From NCBI GenBank assembly GCA_030433005.1, contig JAUILQ010000007.1:1-64000 (forward strand): 64,000 bases of DNA, read 5' to 3'. Positions within the stretch are counted from its first letter, which is position 1. The number at the start of each line of letters is the position of its first letter. Positions 35,535 to 42,855 of the stretch are shown here, one piece after another. The notes under the pieces were generated by a model, which was not told where the DNA came from, did not search any database, and saw nothing but the letters and a program-made list of their open reading frames with translations. The position numbers and the translations under genes are program-made. This DNA comes from Alphaproteobacteria bacterium. Lineage in GTDB: Bacteria; Pseudomonadota; Alphaproteobacteria; Kiloniellales; DSM-21159.

Positions 35535-36116
35535 TCAGTTGCGCGAGGGATAGACCCCGTAGAGGCAGAAGATGTGCTGAATGGCCTGCACCGGCTGGAC
35601 GATCTCGAAGGACTGGTTGCCGCCGGCATTGCCGACCGCCATGCCGCCGAGGATCTCGCCGGCGTGCAGCTGCGTCGTGCCGTCCGACGCCCCGTAGCCC
35701 AGGACCGGCGCGTCGCCGCGCCGGCTGTACTTGGCGGGAGCGAGCGTCGGCGCCGGCGTGTCGGTCGTGCCCGCCTGGTCCGACGCCGGGATGCTCACGC
35801 CGAGCGTGACCTCGATGCCGTGGTTGTGGACCGGCAGGTTGAGCTGCGTCAGCGTCTGGAACTCGGAGCCGAGCAGGGCGCCTTCGGGGTAGTGCGAGGT
35901 TCCGGGACTCTGTCCGGCTCCGATCGGCGCCCGCGCGCGCAGGTCGGGCAGCCGGAAGGTCGTGCGGCCGTCGCCGCCGTAGATCGTGCCGATCAGCGAG
36001 AAGACGGCGTCGAACTGGGAGATCGCGAGCAGCTGGCCGGAGCAGAGCGCCCAGCCGCGTGGCGCCCAGGTCCCGCCCCAGCCGCTGATCGCCGAGATCA
36101 AAGGTTCCGCGGTCAT
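35535..36116 (-). CDS. Phage tail-collar / microcystin-dependent (MdpB) family protein, copy B
   Basis: A 193-residue protein of the tail-collar superfamily. The collar block GWALCSGQLLAISQFDAVFS, GTIYGGDGRTTFRLPDLRAR and LPVHNHG lies in residues about 20-105, and the C-terminus is VQAIQHIFCLYGVYPSRN. It is the same length as the gene at 36593-37174 and aligns along its whole length, so the two are tandem paralogs. No other phage genes are near. Convergent with the GNAT gene (27 bases). Role uncertain: such proteins are often structural tips or surface proteins. Confidence 0.88.
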   Translation of the reverse strand: MTAEPLISAISGWGGTWAPRGWALCSGQLLAISQFDAVFSLIGTIYGGDGRTTFRLPDLRARAPIGAGQSPGTSHYPEGALLGSEFQTLTQLNLPVHNHGIEVTLGVSIPASDQAGTTDTPAPTLAPAKYSRRGDAPVLGYGASDGTTQLHAGEILGGMAVGNAGGNQSFEIVQPVQAIQHIFCLYGVYPSRN

Positions 36117-36185
36117 GACGCGCCTCCCTCCTGTTGTCGGCCCGCTGCTCGGGCCTGTTGTCCGGCCGCGGCGACTGCTTCCGGC

Positions 36186-36500
36186 CTACTGGATGATCGC
36201 CTCGTAGAAGGTGCCGGGTCCGTGGCGCTGGTCGGGCGCCATGGCGACCGGTCCGACGAAGATGCCCTCGATGAGGCCGAGCCGGGGATCCCGCAGGTTG
36301 TAGAGGTTCTGCGGCACCGCCCGCTCGGGCGGGCCGCGGAACAGCAGCACGAAGGCTTCGCGCGTGGCGCCGACATGCAGCGGCCGCGCGGCGTGCTTGA
36401 CCTCGACCAGCTGCAGCTCCAGGCGGCCGCCGGCGCCTTCGAGCGCGTAGAGCTCGCCTTCGCGTCCCTTGAACTGTTCGACCCTGAGTGTCGCCAGCAT
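36186..36500 (-). CDS. DUF6916-like small protein
   Basis: A 104-residue protein starting MLATLRVEQFKGREGELYAL with beta-rich sequence and no signal peptide. It lies between the two tail-collar paralogs on the same strand. From memory, DUF6916 proteins occur with exactly such tail-collar genes; function unknown. The start at 36500 is the only good ATG; a poor TCCTGGTGC repeat lies just upstream. Confidence 0.72.
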   Translation of the reverse strand: MLATLRVEQFKGREGELYALEGAGGRLELQLVEVKHAARPLHVGATREAFVLLFRGPPERAVPQNLYNLRDPRLGLIEGIFVGPVAMAPDQRHGPGTFYEAIIQ

Positions 36501-36592
36501 CGCCTTCTCCCTGGTACCGCCTCCTGGTGCCGCCTCCTGGTGCTGCCTGCCGCCAGCGGTCTGCCGGCGCCGGCGGACCGGGCGGGCCGCGC

Positions 36593-37174
36593 TCAGTTGC
36601 GCGAGGGGAAGATGCCTTCCAGGCAGAAGATGTACTGGATCGCCTGGAGCGGCTGGACGATCGAGAAGGGCTGGCTGCCGCCGGCGTTGCCGATCACGAC
36701 CGATCCGGTCACCGTGCCGCCGTCGAGCGTGGTCGTGCCGTCCGGCGCGCCGTAAGCCGCGATCGTCTCGCCGCTGCGCTGGCTGATCTGGGCCGGCGAG
36801 ACGGTCGACGAGGGCGTGTCGGTCGTCCCGGCCTCGGCCGTCGCCGGGATCGTGCTGGCCAGCTGGGGGGTGGCCGAATGGTTGTGGGCCGGCATCTCGA
36901 GCTGGGTCAGCGTGACCTGCTCGGCGCCGACCAGGGCGCCTTGGGGGTAGTGCGAGGTGCCCGGGCTCTGGCCGGCGCCGATCGGCACGCGGCCCCGCAG
37001 GTCGGGCAGCTTGAAGGTGGTTCGTCCGTCGCCGCCGTAGACCGTCCCGATCAGCGAAAAGACAGCCTGGTACTGCGAGATCGCCAGCAGCTGCCCGCTG
37101 CACAGCGTCCACTGTCGCGGAGCCCAGGTCGGTCCCCAGCCGGAAATCGTCGTCATCAAAGGTTCGGTGGACAT
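36593..37174 (-). CDS. Phage tail-collar / microcystin-dependent (MdpB) family protein, copy A
   Basis: A 193-residue collar-domain protein: PRQWTLCSGQLLAISQYQAV, GTVYGGDGRTTFKLPDLRGR, MPAHNHS, and the C-terminal LQAIQYIFCLEGIFPSRN. The copy at 35535-36116 is a clear paralog with the middle variable region (about 110-165) most diverged, the place where such proteins usually bind their target. The open frame extends 35 residues upstream as basic low-complexity sequence; the ATG at 37174 begins the alignable region. Probably first gene of a three-gene minus-strand operon. Confidence 0.88.
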   Translation of the reverse strand: MSTEPLMTTISGWGPTWAPRQWTLCSGQLLAISQYQAVFSLIGTVYGGDGRTTFKLPDLRGRVPIGAGQSPGTSHYPQGALVGAEQVTLTQLEMPAHNHSATPQLASTIPATAEAGTTDTPSSTVSPAQISQRSGETIAAYGAPDGTTTLDGGTVTGSVVIGNAGGSQPFSIVQPLQAIQYIFCLEGIFPSRN

Positions 37175-37447
37175 GGCGCGGCCCCTCCCGTTGCCTCTGG
37201 CGCGCCTTGGCCGGCGCGCCCGTCGCGTGCGCCCGTCGCATGAAGCGCTCTGGGCGTCTTCTTTTCCCCGATCCGGCATCAGCCTCGGCCGATCGAAGCC
37301 GCGGCCATCGCCGAAACCCGGGACAGGCTATCGGCAGTTGCAGGGCGCGGCAATCGACGATTTCATTATATTCAAAACTAACCACTGCCGATGCGGGTGG
37401 CCGGTCCGGCGCGCCCGGACAGCCGGTGCCGCAGGCCGGCGCGGCCC
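37175..37447. other. Intergenic region without recognised gene
   Basis: Region between the tail-collar gene and the tRNA promoter. It has an AT-rich stretch near 37355-37385 (TTTCATTATATTCAAAACTA) that could hold promoter elements for the tail-collar operon on the minus strand, but no clear -35/-10 pair, RNA or ORF can be supported. Confidence 0.4.
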
Positions 37448-37476
37448 TTGCCATCGACGGCGCCGGACGTTATCTC
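37448..37476 (+). promoter_or_regulatory. Sigma70-type promoter of the tRNA-Glu gene
   Basis: TTGCCA (37448-37453), a 17-base spacer and TATCTC (37471-37476), placing transcription start around 37484, eight bases before the mature tRNA end. Confidence 0.6.
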
Positions 37477-37491
37477 TCGCGCCGTCTCAGC

Positions 37492-37567
37492 GTCCCCATC
37501 GTCTAGAGGCCCAGGACATCAGCCTTTCACGCTGAAGACGCGGGTTCGATTCCCGCTGGGGACGCCA
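37492..37567 (+). tRNA. tRNA-Glu (anticodon TTC)
   Basis: A 76-base cloverleaf with CCA encoded. The acceptor stem GTCCCCA pairs with TGGGGAC, discriminator G. The D-arm has CTAGAGGCCCAGGACAT; the anticodon stem TCAGC/GCTGA encloses loop CTTTCAC with anticodon TTC; the T-arm is GCGGGTTCGATTCCCGC. No 3'-end duplication was seen in the window, so there is no sign that it served as an integration site. Confidence 0.97.
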
Positions 37568-37702
37568 ATCGCTCCGTGGGGCCCGGGCCGGCGACTCGGC
37601 GGATGCGCGTGACAGGGGAACTCTCGGGGTCCCTCCCGTCCGGTCTTTCGTCCCCCCGAATCCGTGAAGAGAACAGCATTCGTCGCTGTCGCGTGACGGT
37701 CG

Positions 37703-37719
37703 GCCTCGGATTCCGAGGC
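37703..37719. promoter_or_regulatory. 17-base perfect inverted repeat, candidate operator
   Basis: GCCTCGGA-T-TCCGAGGC: two perfect eight-base arms around one base, about 215 bases upstream of the first cytochrome gene. The half-site GCCTCGGA recurs at 37792-37799. Confidence 0.4.
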
Positions 37720-37787
37720 GGATTTGCGCGGGTTTCCGCCTCACGAGCGGCTCGCTGCCATGTGCAATTCTTGAACGAAGACCGGGC

Positions 37788-37811
37788 GTTCGCCTCGGAT
37801 ACTTGGCGAAC
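37788..37811. promoter_or_regulatory. Inverted repeat in cytochrome leader
   Basis: GTTCGCC (37788-37794) and GGCGAAC (37805-37811) are perfect seven-base arms around ten bases that include the GCCTCGGA half-site overlap. Could be an operator or RNA hairpin. Confidence 0.35.
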
Positions 37812-37935
37812 AGTGTCGCCCTGCCGTCGCCGAAAGGGCTTGAAGCTGTCGAGAGCGCGGTGGCATCGTTCCGGCCGGGAAACGGGGCGTGGGGGTGTCT
37901 GTCTCCGTGAGCCGTGGCACGGGAAGGGGCAGGCA

Positions 37936-40134
37936 GTGCGGGTTCTGCGGTTCGGCAACCTCAGGGGGAAACGACAGCGGCGGACAGCCGGTTGCGCGGC
38001 AGCGGTGCTGGCCTGCGCCCTGGCTCTTTCCGCGGCGGCGGAAGACTCCCTGCTCTCGGGCGACCTGCTCTCCGGCGACCTTCCCGGCGCCGCGCCGAAC
38101 GGCGGCGACCTGCTTTCCGACGAGCTGCTCACGGACGACGCTGCGACCGACGGCGCCGGCGCGGGCGGATCCGACGCTCTGCTCGACGAGGATCTGCTCG
38201 GTGATGACCTGACCAGTGATGACCTGACCGGGGCGGACCTGACCGGGGAGGACCTGCTTGGCGGCCCGGCCGCGGAGGACGGGCAGAGCGGCGGCGCCAA
38301 CCTGCTGGGCGACGATCTGCTGGCCCCGGCCGCCGAGGACGCCCCCGAGAAGGCCCCCGAGGACGCCGCGGACCAGCCGGACTCGCCGGCCGGCCCGACG
38401 CCGGCCGAGATGCACGCCGATCTCTTCGCCGGGGCGGGCGACCTCTATCCTTCGGCCAACGAGTGCGCGACCTGCCACCCGCGCCAGTACGAACAGTGGT
38501 CGGTGTCGCAGCACGCCTACGCGCAGCTGAGCCCGGTCTACATGGCCATGCAGATGACGCTCAACGCCAAGCTGGCGGGCACCAACGGCGACTTCTGCAT
38601 CCGCTGCCACAACCAGGTCGGCATGAACCTCGGCGAATCGGTCTACGCCTCCAACCTGGACAGGCATCCGACGTCGCGCGAGGGCGTGACCTGCGTCGTC
38701 TGCCACCGGATCGACCAGGACTACGGCCGGATCTCCGGGCGCCTGCCGCTCCAGGAGGGCGATCTCTTCGCGCCGGTCTACGGCCCCAGCGGCGACGCCG
38801 AGCTGAAACGCGTGCTCGACCGGCCCGAGGAGTACCGCGTGGTCACCGACCGGGACGAGAGCGGGCGCGGCATCCACACCGAGGTCGAGCGCTTCTTCGA
38901 GCTGACCCGCCCCGGCTTCTGCGGCAGCTGCCACGACGTCACGCTGCTGAACGGCTTCCGCCTCGAGGAAGCCTTCGCGGAATACCGGCAGAGCCCTTCG
39001 GCCGCGGCGGGCGTGACCTGCCAGGATTGCCACATGGGCCGCGAGCAGGGCGTCGCAACCGGCTACGACGAGGGGCCTGCGGCCCTCGTCGGCGGCGTGC
39101 CGACGGCGTCGCGCAAGCTGACCAACCACTACTTCGCCGGCCCCGACTACCCGATCGTCCATCCCGGGATCTTCCCGCACAACGTCGAGGCCGCTGCCTT
39201 CAAGACGCTGCGCGAATGGCTGCAGTACGACGTCGACGCCGGCTGGGGGACCGATGCCTTCGAGAACGCCGTGTCGCTCGACCGGCCGTTCCCCGATCCC
39301 TGGATCTCCATCGACGACCGCTACGACGCGCGCGAGATCCTCGACGAGCAGCAGCGGCGGCTCGACTGGGCGGCCGCAGAGCGCCTCGAGCTGCTGCGCA
39401 ACGGCTTCAAGCTCGGCCGGATCCGTGTCCGCGAGGCCGGCGCGACGGGCCTGGCCTTCGAGATAGACGTCGCCAACGGCACCGAGGGGCACGCCGTGCC
39501 GACCGGCTTCGATGCCGAGCGGCTGATCTTCCTCGAGGTCGAGGTGCGCGACGGCGACGGCCAGCTGGTCTACGTCTCCGGCGACCGGGACCCGAACGGC
39601 GACGTGCGCGACTCCCATTCGCTCTACGTCCACGACGGCGAGCTGCCGCTCGACGAGGACCTCTTCAGCCTGCAGTCGCGCTTCCTGGTGCGCATGGAGC
39701 GGGGCGGCGAGCGCGAGGAGGTTCTGACTCCGAACCATTCCACGACGCCGCAGCCCTTCGTGCGGCCCGAGACGCGGGCCACGACGATCTACGGTCGGCC
39801 GCGCGGCGCCCGCAAGCACAAGATGAGCATCGCCCCGGGCGACCGGCGCACCGCCGAGTACCGCGTTGCGGCCGAGAAGCTCGCCGGAACCGGCCCCTAT
39901 CGCATCGAGGTCCGGCTGATCTCGCAGATGGTGCCGGTCAACCTGATCGCCGCGATTCAAGGCGTCGGTTTCGATTACGGCATGAGCCCGCGCGAGGTCG
40001 CCGACCGGGTGGTCGAGGGAGCGGAGGTGCTCTGGGAGCGCACGCTGGAGGTCGATCTCGACCCGGCCGCCGGTGCCGCCTCCGGCCGGCGCGGGGCGGA
40101 CCAGGAAGCCTTCCTGCCGGGAGCGGTCCGATAG
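37936..40134 (+). CDS. Pentaheme cytochrome c with N-terminal acidic GDLL repeat domain
   Basis: Exported multiheme cytochrome of 732 residues. The signal peptide is GKRQRRTAGCAAAVLACALA followed by cleavage near SAAA. Residues about 38-130 are an acidic Leu-rich repeat (LLSGDLLSGDL, DLTSDDLTGADLTGEDLL). Five CxxCH motifs follow: CATCH at 177, CIRCH near 221, CVVCH near 253, CGSCH near 329 and CQDCH near 362, in a c554-like pattern. The C-terminal ~300 residues are a beta-rich domain (FEIDVANGTEGHAVPTGFD). The GTG at 37936 follows GAAGGGG at seven bases and starts the signal peptide; an open frame upstream is unsupported. First gene of the seven-gene redox cluster; four-base overlap with the next frame. 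The electron donor or substrate is unknown. Confidence 0.85.
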   Translation: MRVLRFGNLRGKRQRRTAGCAAAVLACALALSAAAEDSLLSGDLLSGDLPGAAPNGGDLLSDELLTDDAATDGAGAGGSDALLDEDLLGDDLTSDDLTGADLTGEDLLGGPAAEDGQSGGANLLGDDLLAPAAEDAPEKAPEDAADQPDSPAGPTPAEMHADLFAGAGDLYPSANECATCHPRQYEQWSVSQHAYAQLSPVYMAMQMTLNAKLAGTNGDFCIRCHNQVGMNLGESVYASNLDRHPTSREGVTCVVCHRIDQDYGRISGRLPLQEGDLFAPVYGPSGDAELKRVLDRPEEYRVVTDRDESGRGIHTEVERFFELTRPGFCGSCHDVTLLNGFRLEEAFAEYRQSPSAAAGVTCQDCHMGREQGVATGYDEGPAALVGGVPTASRKLTNHYFAGPDYPIVHPGIFPHNVEAAAFKTLREWLQYDVDAGWGTDAFENAVSLDRPFPDPWISIDDRYDAREILDEQQRRLDWAAAERLELLRNGFKLGRIRVREAGATGLAFEIDVANGTEGHAVPTGFDAERLIFLEVEVRDGDGQLVYVSGDRDPNGDVRDSHSLYVHDGELPLDEDLFSLQSRFLVRMERGGEREEVLTPNHSTTPQPFVRPETRATTIYGRPRGARKHKMSIAPGDRRTAEYRVAAEKLAGTGPYRIEVRLISQMVPVNLIAAIQGVGFDYGMSPREVADRVVEGAEVLWERTLEVDLDPAAGAASGRRGADQEAFLPGAVR
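38047..38325 (+). repeat. Acidic GDLL / pentapeptide-like repeat segment (in cytochrome gene)
   Basis: In-frame degenerate repeat encoding D-L-L/T-x-G/D units. The part encoding DLTSD, DLTGA, DLTGE, DLLGG (about 38210-38270) is a run of 15-base units built on GACCTGACC. A similar segment occurs in the decaheme gene at 48000-48290. Confidence 0.8.
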
Positions 40135-41519
40135 CGGCGTGGATTCACCGGGCGGCGCTGGCCGCGTTGGCCTGCGTGGCGTCGGCCCTGCCCCTGGATG
40201 GCGTGCGGGCCGGCAGCCGCCTGTCCGACGAGCCGATTCCCATGGCGACCGAGGAGCAGCTGCCGTCGCGCAACGCGCCGCTGATCGAGATCGGCCCCGA
40301 CTTCCTGGGTACCGGAGACCTGCCCGACGGGATCGAGCTGCCGACCGGCGCCGTCTGGACGCCGTCCTTCTGGGTCTACGGCAGCTACCGCACGGCGTTC
40401 GGCTACTACGACCGCGAGAGCGAGCGGGCGCCCAATGCCTCGCTGGAATGGGCGAACCGCCTCGACCTGTTCGGCAATCTGCAGCTCAGCGGCACCGAGC
40501 GGGTGCTGATCGGCGTTTCGCCGCTGCGCATCCGCGATGCCTACAGCGGCTACCGCGTGCAGCCGGACGACGAGAGCGGCTGGACCGACCGCCTCAACCT
40601 GCGGCTGACGACGCTGTTCTTCGAAGGCGAGATCGGCGAGATCTTCCCGACGCTCGATCCGGATGATCGCGGCTACCTGGACCTCGGCTTCTCGGTCGGT
40701 CGCCAGCCGCTGTTCTTCCAGGAGGGCATGCTGATCGACGACACCGCCGACGCGGTCGCGCTGACCCGGGACACCCTGATCGTACCGGGCGCGACGGTGG
40801 ACACCCGCGTGACCGCGCTGTGGGGCTGGGCCAACGTCAACCGCGACGACAACCGCCGCGACGATGACGCACAGCTGTTCGGCCTGTTCTCGGAGGGCGA
40901 CTGGGGGAGCAGTACGCTGCAGCTCGACGCCGCCTACGTCGACGGCGAGGACGACGGGCTCAACGCCGGCGCCGCGGCGATCCAGCGCCTGGCGATCTTC
41001 GGCAAGACCGTCAACAGCGCCCTGCGGGTCAACCAGTCCTGGGCGCTCGACCGCGAGTCCGAGGCGGTCAGCACCGGCACCCTGCTCTTCGCCGAGCTGA
41101 ACCTGTCGCCGAGCGGCACCGACAACGTGCTCTACGCCAACGGCTTCTGGGGCATCGACCGTTTCAGCTCGGCCGCGCGGGACGCCACCGTCGGCGGCCC
41201 GCTCAATCGGGCCGGCATCCTCTTCGGCTCGCCGAGCCTGGGCGACTACGGCGCCGCCCTCTCGAGCCGCGCCGACGAGGTCGTCGGCGGCGCGCTGGGC
41301 TATCAGCTCTTCTTCAACGACGAGCGCACCCAGCTGACCGGCGAGATCGGCGGGCGCTGGTCGACGGGCTCCGACGCGGCGCACGAGATCGCCGTGGGCG
41401 CGCGCTTCCAGCAGGCGGTCGGCGACCGCTTCGTGCTGCGCCTCGACGGCTTCCTCTCGGCCCGCGACGACGGTGGCGCCGGCGCCGGGGCGCGCACCGA
41501 ATTCGTGACGCAGTTCTAG
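40131..41519 (+). CDS. Outer-membrane beta-barrel protein (porin/alginate-export-like); start codon non-canonical
   Basis: About 462 residues. The N-terminus AAWIHRAALAALACVASALP is a signal peptide, and the body alternates polar and aromatic residues with barrel-like strands (FWVYGSYRTAFGYYDRESER, LGFSVGRQPLFFQEGMLIDD), ending TEFVTQF with the terminal Phe of outer-membrane proteins. The GRQ...F.EG block recalls alginate-export porins. No ATG, GTG or TTG in this frame precedes the signal peptide: the nearest TTG (40167) would delete its basic part. The codon at 40131 is ATA, overlapping the previous stop (ATAG) and preceded by GGGAG at seven bases, so an ATA start, the ATT at 40146, or a sequence error are the choices. 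In the cluster it would form the outer-membrane part of a conduit. Confidence 0.75.
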   Translation: MAAWIHRAALAALACVASALPLDGVRAGSRLSDEPIPMATEEQLPSRNAPLIEIGPDFLGTGDLPDGIELPTGAVWTPSFWVYGSYRTAFGYYDRESERAPNASLEWANRLDLFGNLQLSGTERVLIGVSPLRIRDAYSGYRVQPDDESGWTDRLNLRLTTLFFEGEIGEIFPTLDPDDRGYLDLGFSVGRQPLFFQEGMLIDDTADAVALTRDTLIVPGATVDTRVTALWGWANVNRDDNRRDDDAQLFGLFSEGDWGSSTLQLDAAYVDGEDDGLNAGAAAIQRLAIFGKTVNSALRVNQSWALDRESEAVSTGTLLFAELNLSPSGTDNVLYANGFWGIDRFSSAARDATVGGPLNRAGILFGSPSLGDYGAALSSRADEVVGGALGYQLFFNDERTQLTGEIGGRWSTGSDAAHEIAVGARFQQAVGDRFVLRLDGFLSARDDGGAGAGARTEFVTQF

Positions 41520-41540
41520 GTCGTTGGGCGCGGGGCGGGA

Positions 41541-42806
41541 ATGATCGGTCTTCTCGAGCTCGCCGGCTACGCCATCGTCGGCGGCTGCCTGCTGCAGGTC
41601 GGCTGGGGTCTCGCCGCGGACGTCCGGCGCCACGCCGCGCGTCTCGGCCGCGAGCGGGCCGAGACCGAGCTGTTCCGGCGGCGCTCTCAGGAGCTGCTGC
41701 GGGCGGCCCAGGCGGCGCGCGAGAAGGCGGAGCTGTCCTGGGTCGGCTACCGCAAGTTCGAGGTCGACGAGAAGCTGCGCGAATGCGAGGGCGTGCATTC
41801 CTTCTATCTGCGGCCGCACGACGGCAAGCCGCTGCCGCCCTACGAGGCCGGCCAGCACCTGACCTTCCGGCTGCGCTTGCCCGGCCGTCCGGTCCCGCTC
41901 GTGCGCTGCTACTCGCTTTCGCAGGCCGAGCCGGCCGGCGGGCGCTACCGGGTTACGGTCAGACGGGTGGCGCCGCCGAGCGAGGCGCCCGACGCACCCG
42001 ACGGCCTCTGCTCCAGCTACTTCGACGCAGAGCTGTCGGTCGGCGACATCGTCGAGGTCCGGGCCCCGAGCGGGCACTTCCGCCTGGAGCCGGGGACCGG
42101 CACGCCGGTCGTGCTGATCGGCGGCGGCATCGGCGTGACGCCGCTGCTTGCGATGCTCGAGGCCCTCGTCGCCGCCGGCGGCGAGCGGGAGGTCTGGCTG
42201 TTCTACGGCGCGCGTCACGGCGGCGCGCACCCCCTGCGCGACGACCTGCGCCGCCTGGCGGCCGAGGCGCCGGGCGTGCGGGTCGTGGTCTGCTACAGTG
42301 CGCCGCGGGACCGGGATCGTGCCGGGATCGACTACGCGCTCGCGGGTCGCCTCTCGGTCGGGCTGATCCGCGAGCGCCTGGGCACGCCGAGCGGCGAGTT
42401 CTACCTCTGCGGCCCCGCCGGCATGATGGGCGAGATCACCGCCGGGCTCGCTGACTGGGGCGTTCCCGACGCGGCGGTGCACTACGAGGCCTTCGGGCCG
42501 GCCACCGTTCGCGAGCGTCCGGCGCGCGCCTCGGCGAGCGGTCCGGCCGTGCAGGCCGAGGTCCGGTTCGAGCGGTCCGGCAAGGCCGCCGTGTGGACGC
42601 CCGAGGCGGGATCGCTGCTCGACCTGGCCGAGGCGAACGGGATCGCCATCGAGTCTGGCTGCCGGGCCGGCAGCTGCGGGACCTGCCTGACGGCCCTGCG
42701 CGCGGGAACCGTCGACTATCTGAGCAGCCCGGGCGTGCCGCCCGAGGCTGGCTCGTGCCTCAGTTGCATCGCGGTGCCGCAGGGCCCGGTGGTGCTGGAT
42801 GCCTAG
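41541..42806 (+). CDS. Membrane-anchored FAD/NAD(P) reductase with C-terminal 2Fe-2S ferredoxin domain
   Basis: A 421-residue flavo-iron-sulfur reductase. Residues 1-25 (MIGLLELAGYAIVGGCLLQV) form one membrane helix followed by many Arg, so the enzyme should face the cytoplasm. The FAD domain (about 70-180) has RCYSLS; the NAD(P) domain has LIGGGIGVTPLLAML and FYLCGPAGMM. The plant-type ferredoxin domain at the C-terminus has Cys 374, 379, 382 and 409 (GCRAGSCGTC then SCLSC). It would feed electrons from NAD(P)H into the cytochrome cluster, or accept them. Starts 21 bases after the barrel gene. Confidence 0.9.
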   Translation: MIGLLELAGYAIVGGCLLQVGWGLAADVRRHAARLGRERAETELFRRRSQELLRAAQAAREKAELSWVGYRKFEVDEKLRECEGVHSFYLRPHDGKPLPPYEAGQHLTFRLRLPGRPVPLVRCYSLSQAEPAGGRYRVTVRRVAPPSEAPDAPDGLCSSYFDAELSVGDIVEVRAPSGHFRLEPGTGTPVVLIGGGIGVTPLLAMLEALVAAGGEREVWLFYGARHGGAHPLRDDLRRLAAEAPGVRVVVCYSAPRDRDRAGIDYALAGRLSVGLIRERLGTPSGEFYLCGPAGMMGEITAGLADWGVPDAAVHYEAFGPATVRERPARASASGPAVQAEVRFERSGKAAVWTPEAGSLLDLAEANGIAIESGCRAGSCGTCLTALRAGTVDYLSSPGVPPEAGSCLSCIAVPQGPVVLDA

Positions 42807-42855
42807 GGAACGCCGCGCAGGACGCGCCGCGCAAGACAGACGGGGAGCAAGCGCA

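Larger units (their letters stand above)
37568..37935 (+). other. 368-base leader between tRNA-Glu and the cytochrome cluster
   Basis: No gene is supported here. It holds two inverted repeats listed separately (37703-37719 and 37788-37811) and a GAAGGGG ribosome-binding site just before the GTG at 37936. It is the likely regulatory region of the downstream seven-gene cluster. Confidence 0.5.

Noticed and set aside
35535-37174. Prophage remnant
   Set aside because: Only collar-domain proteins and a DUF6916-like protein are present; no capsid, terminase, integrase or lysis genes occur. Such collar genes are common outside phages.
37492-37567. tRNA-Glu as integration site for the cytochrome cluster
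   Set aside because: No copy of the tRNA 3' end was found at the far end of the cluster, and no integrase is present.
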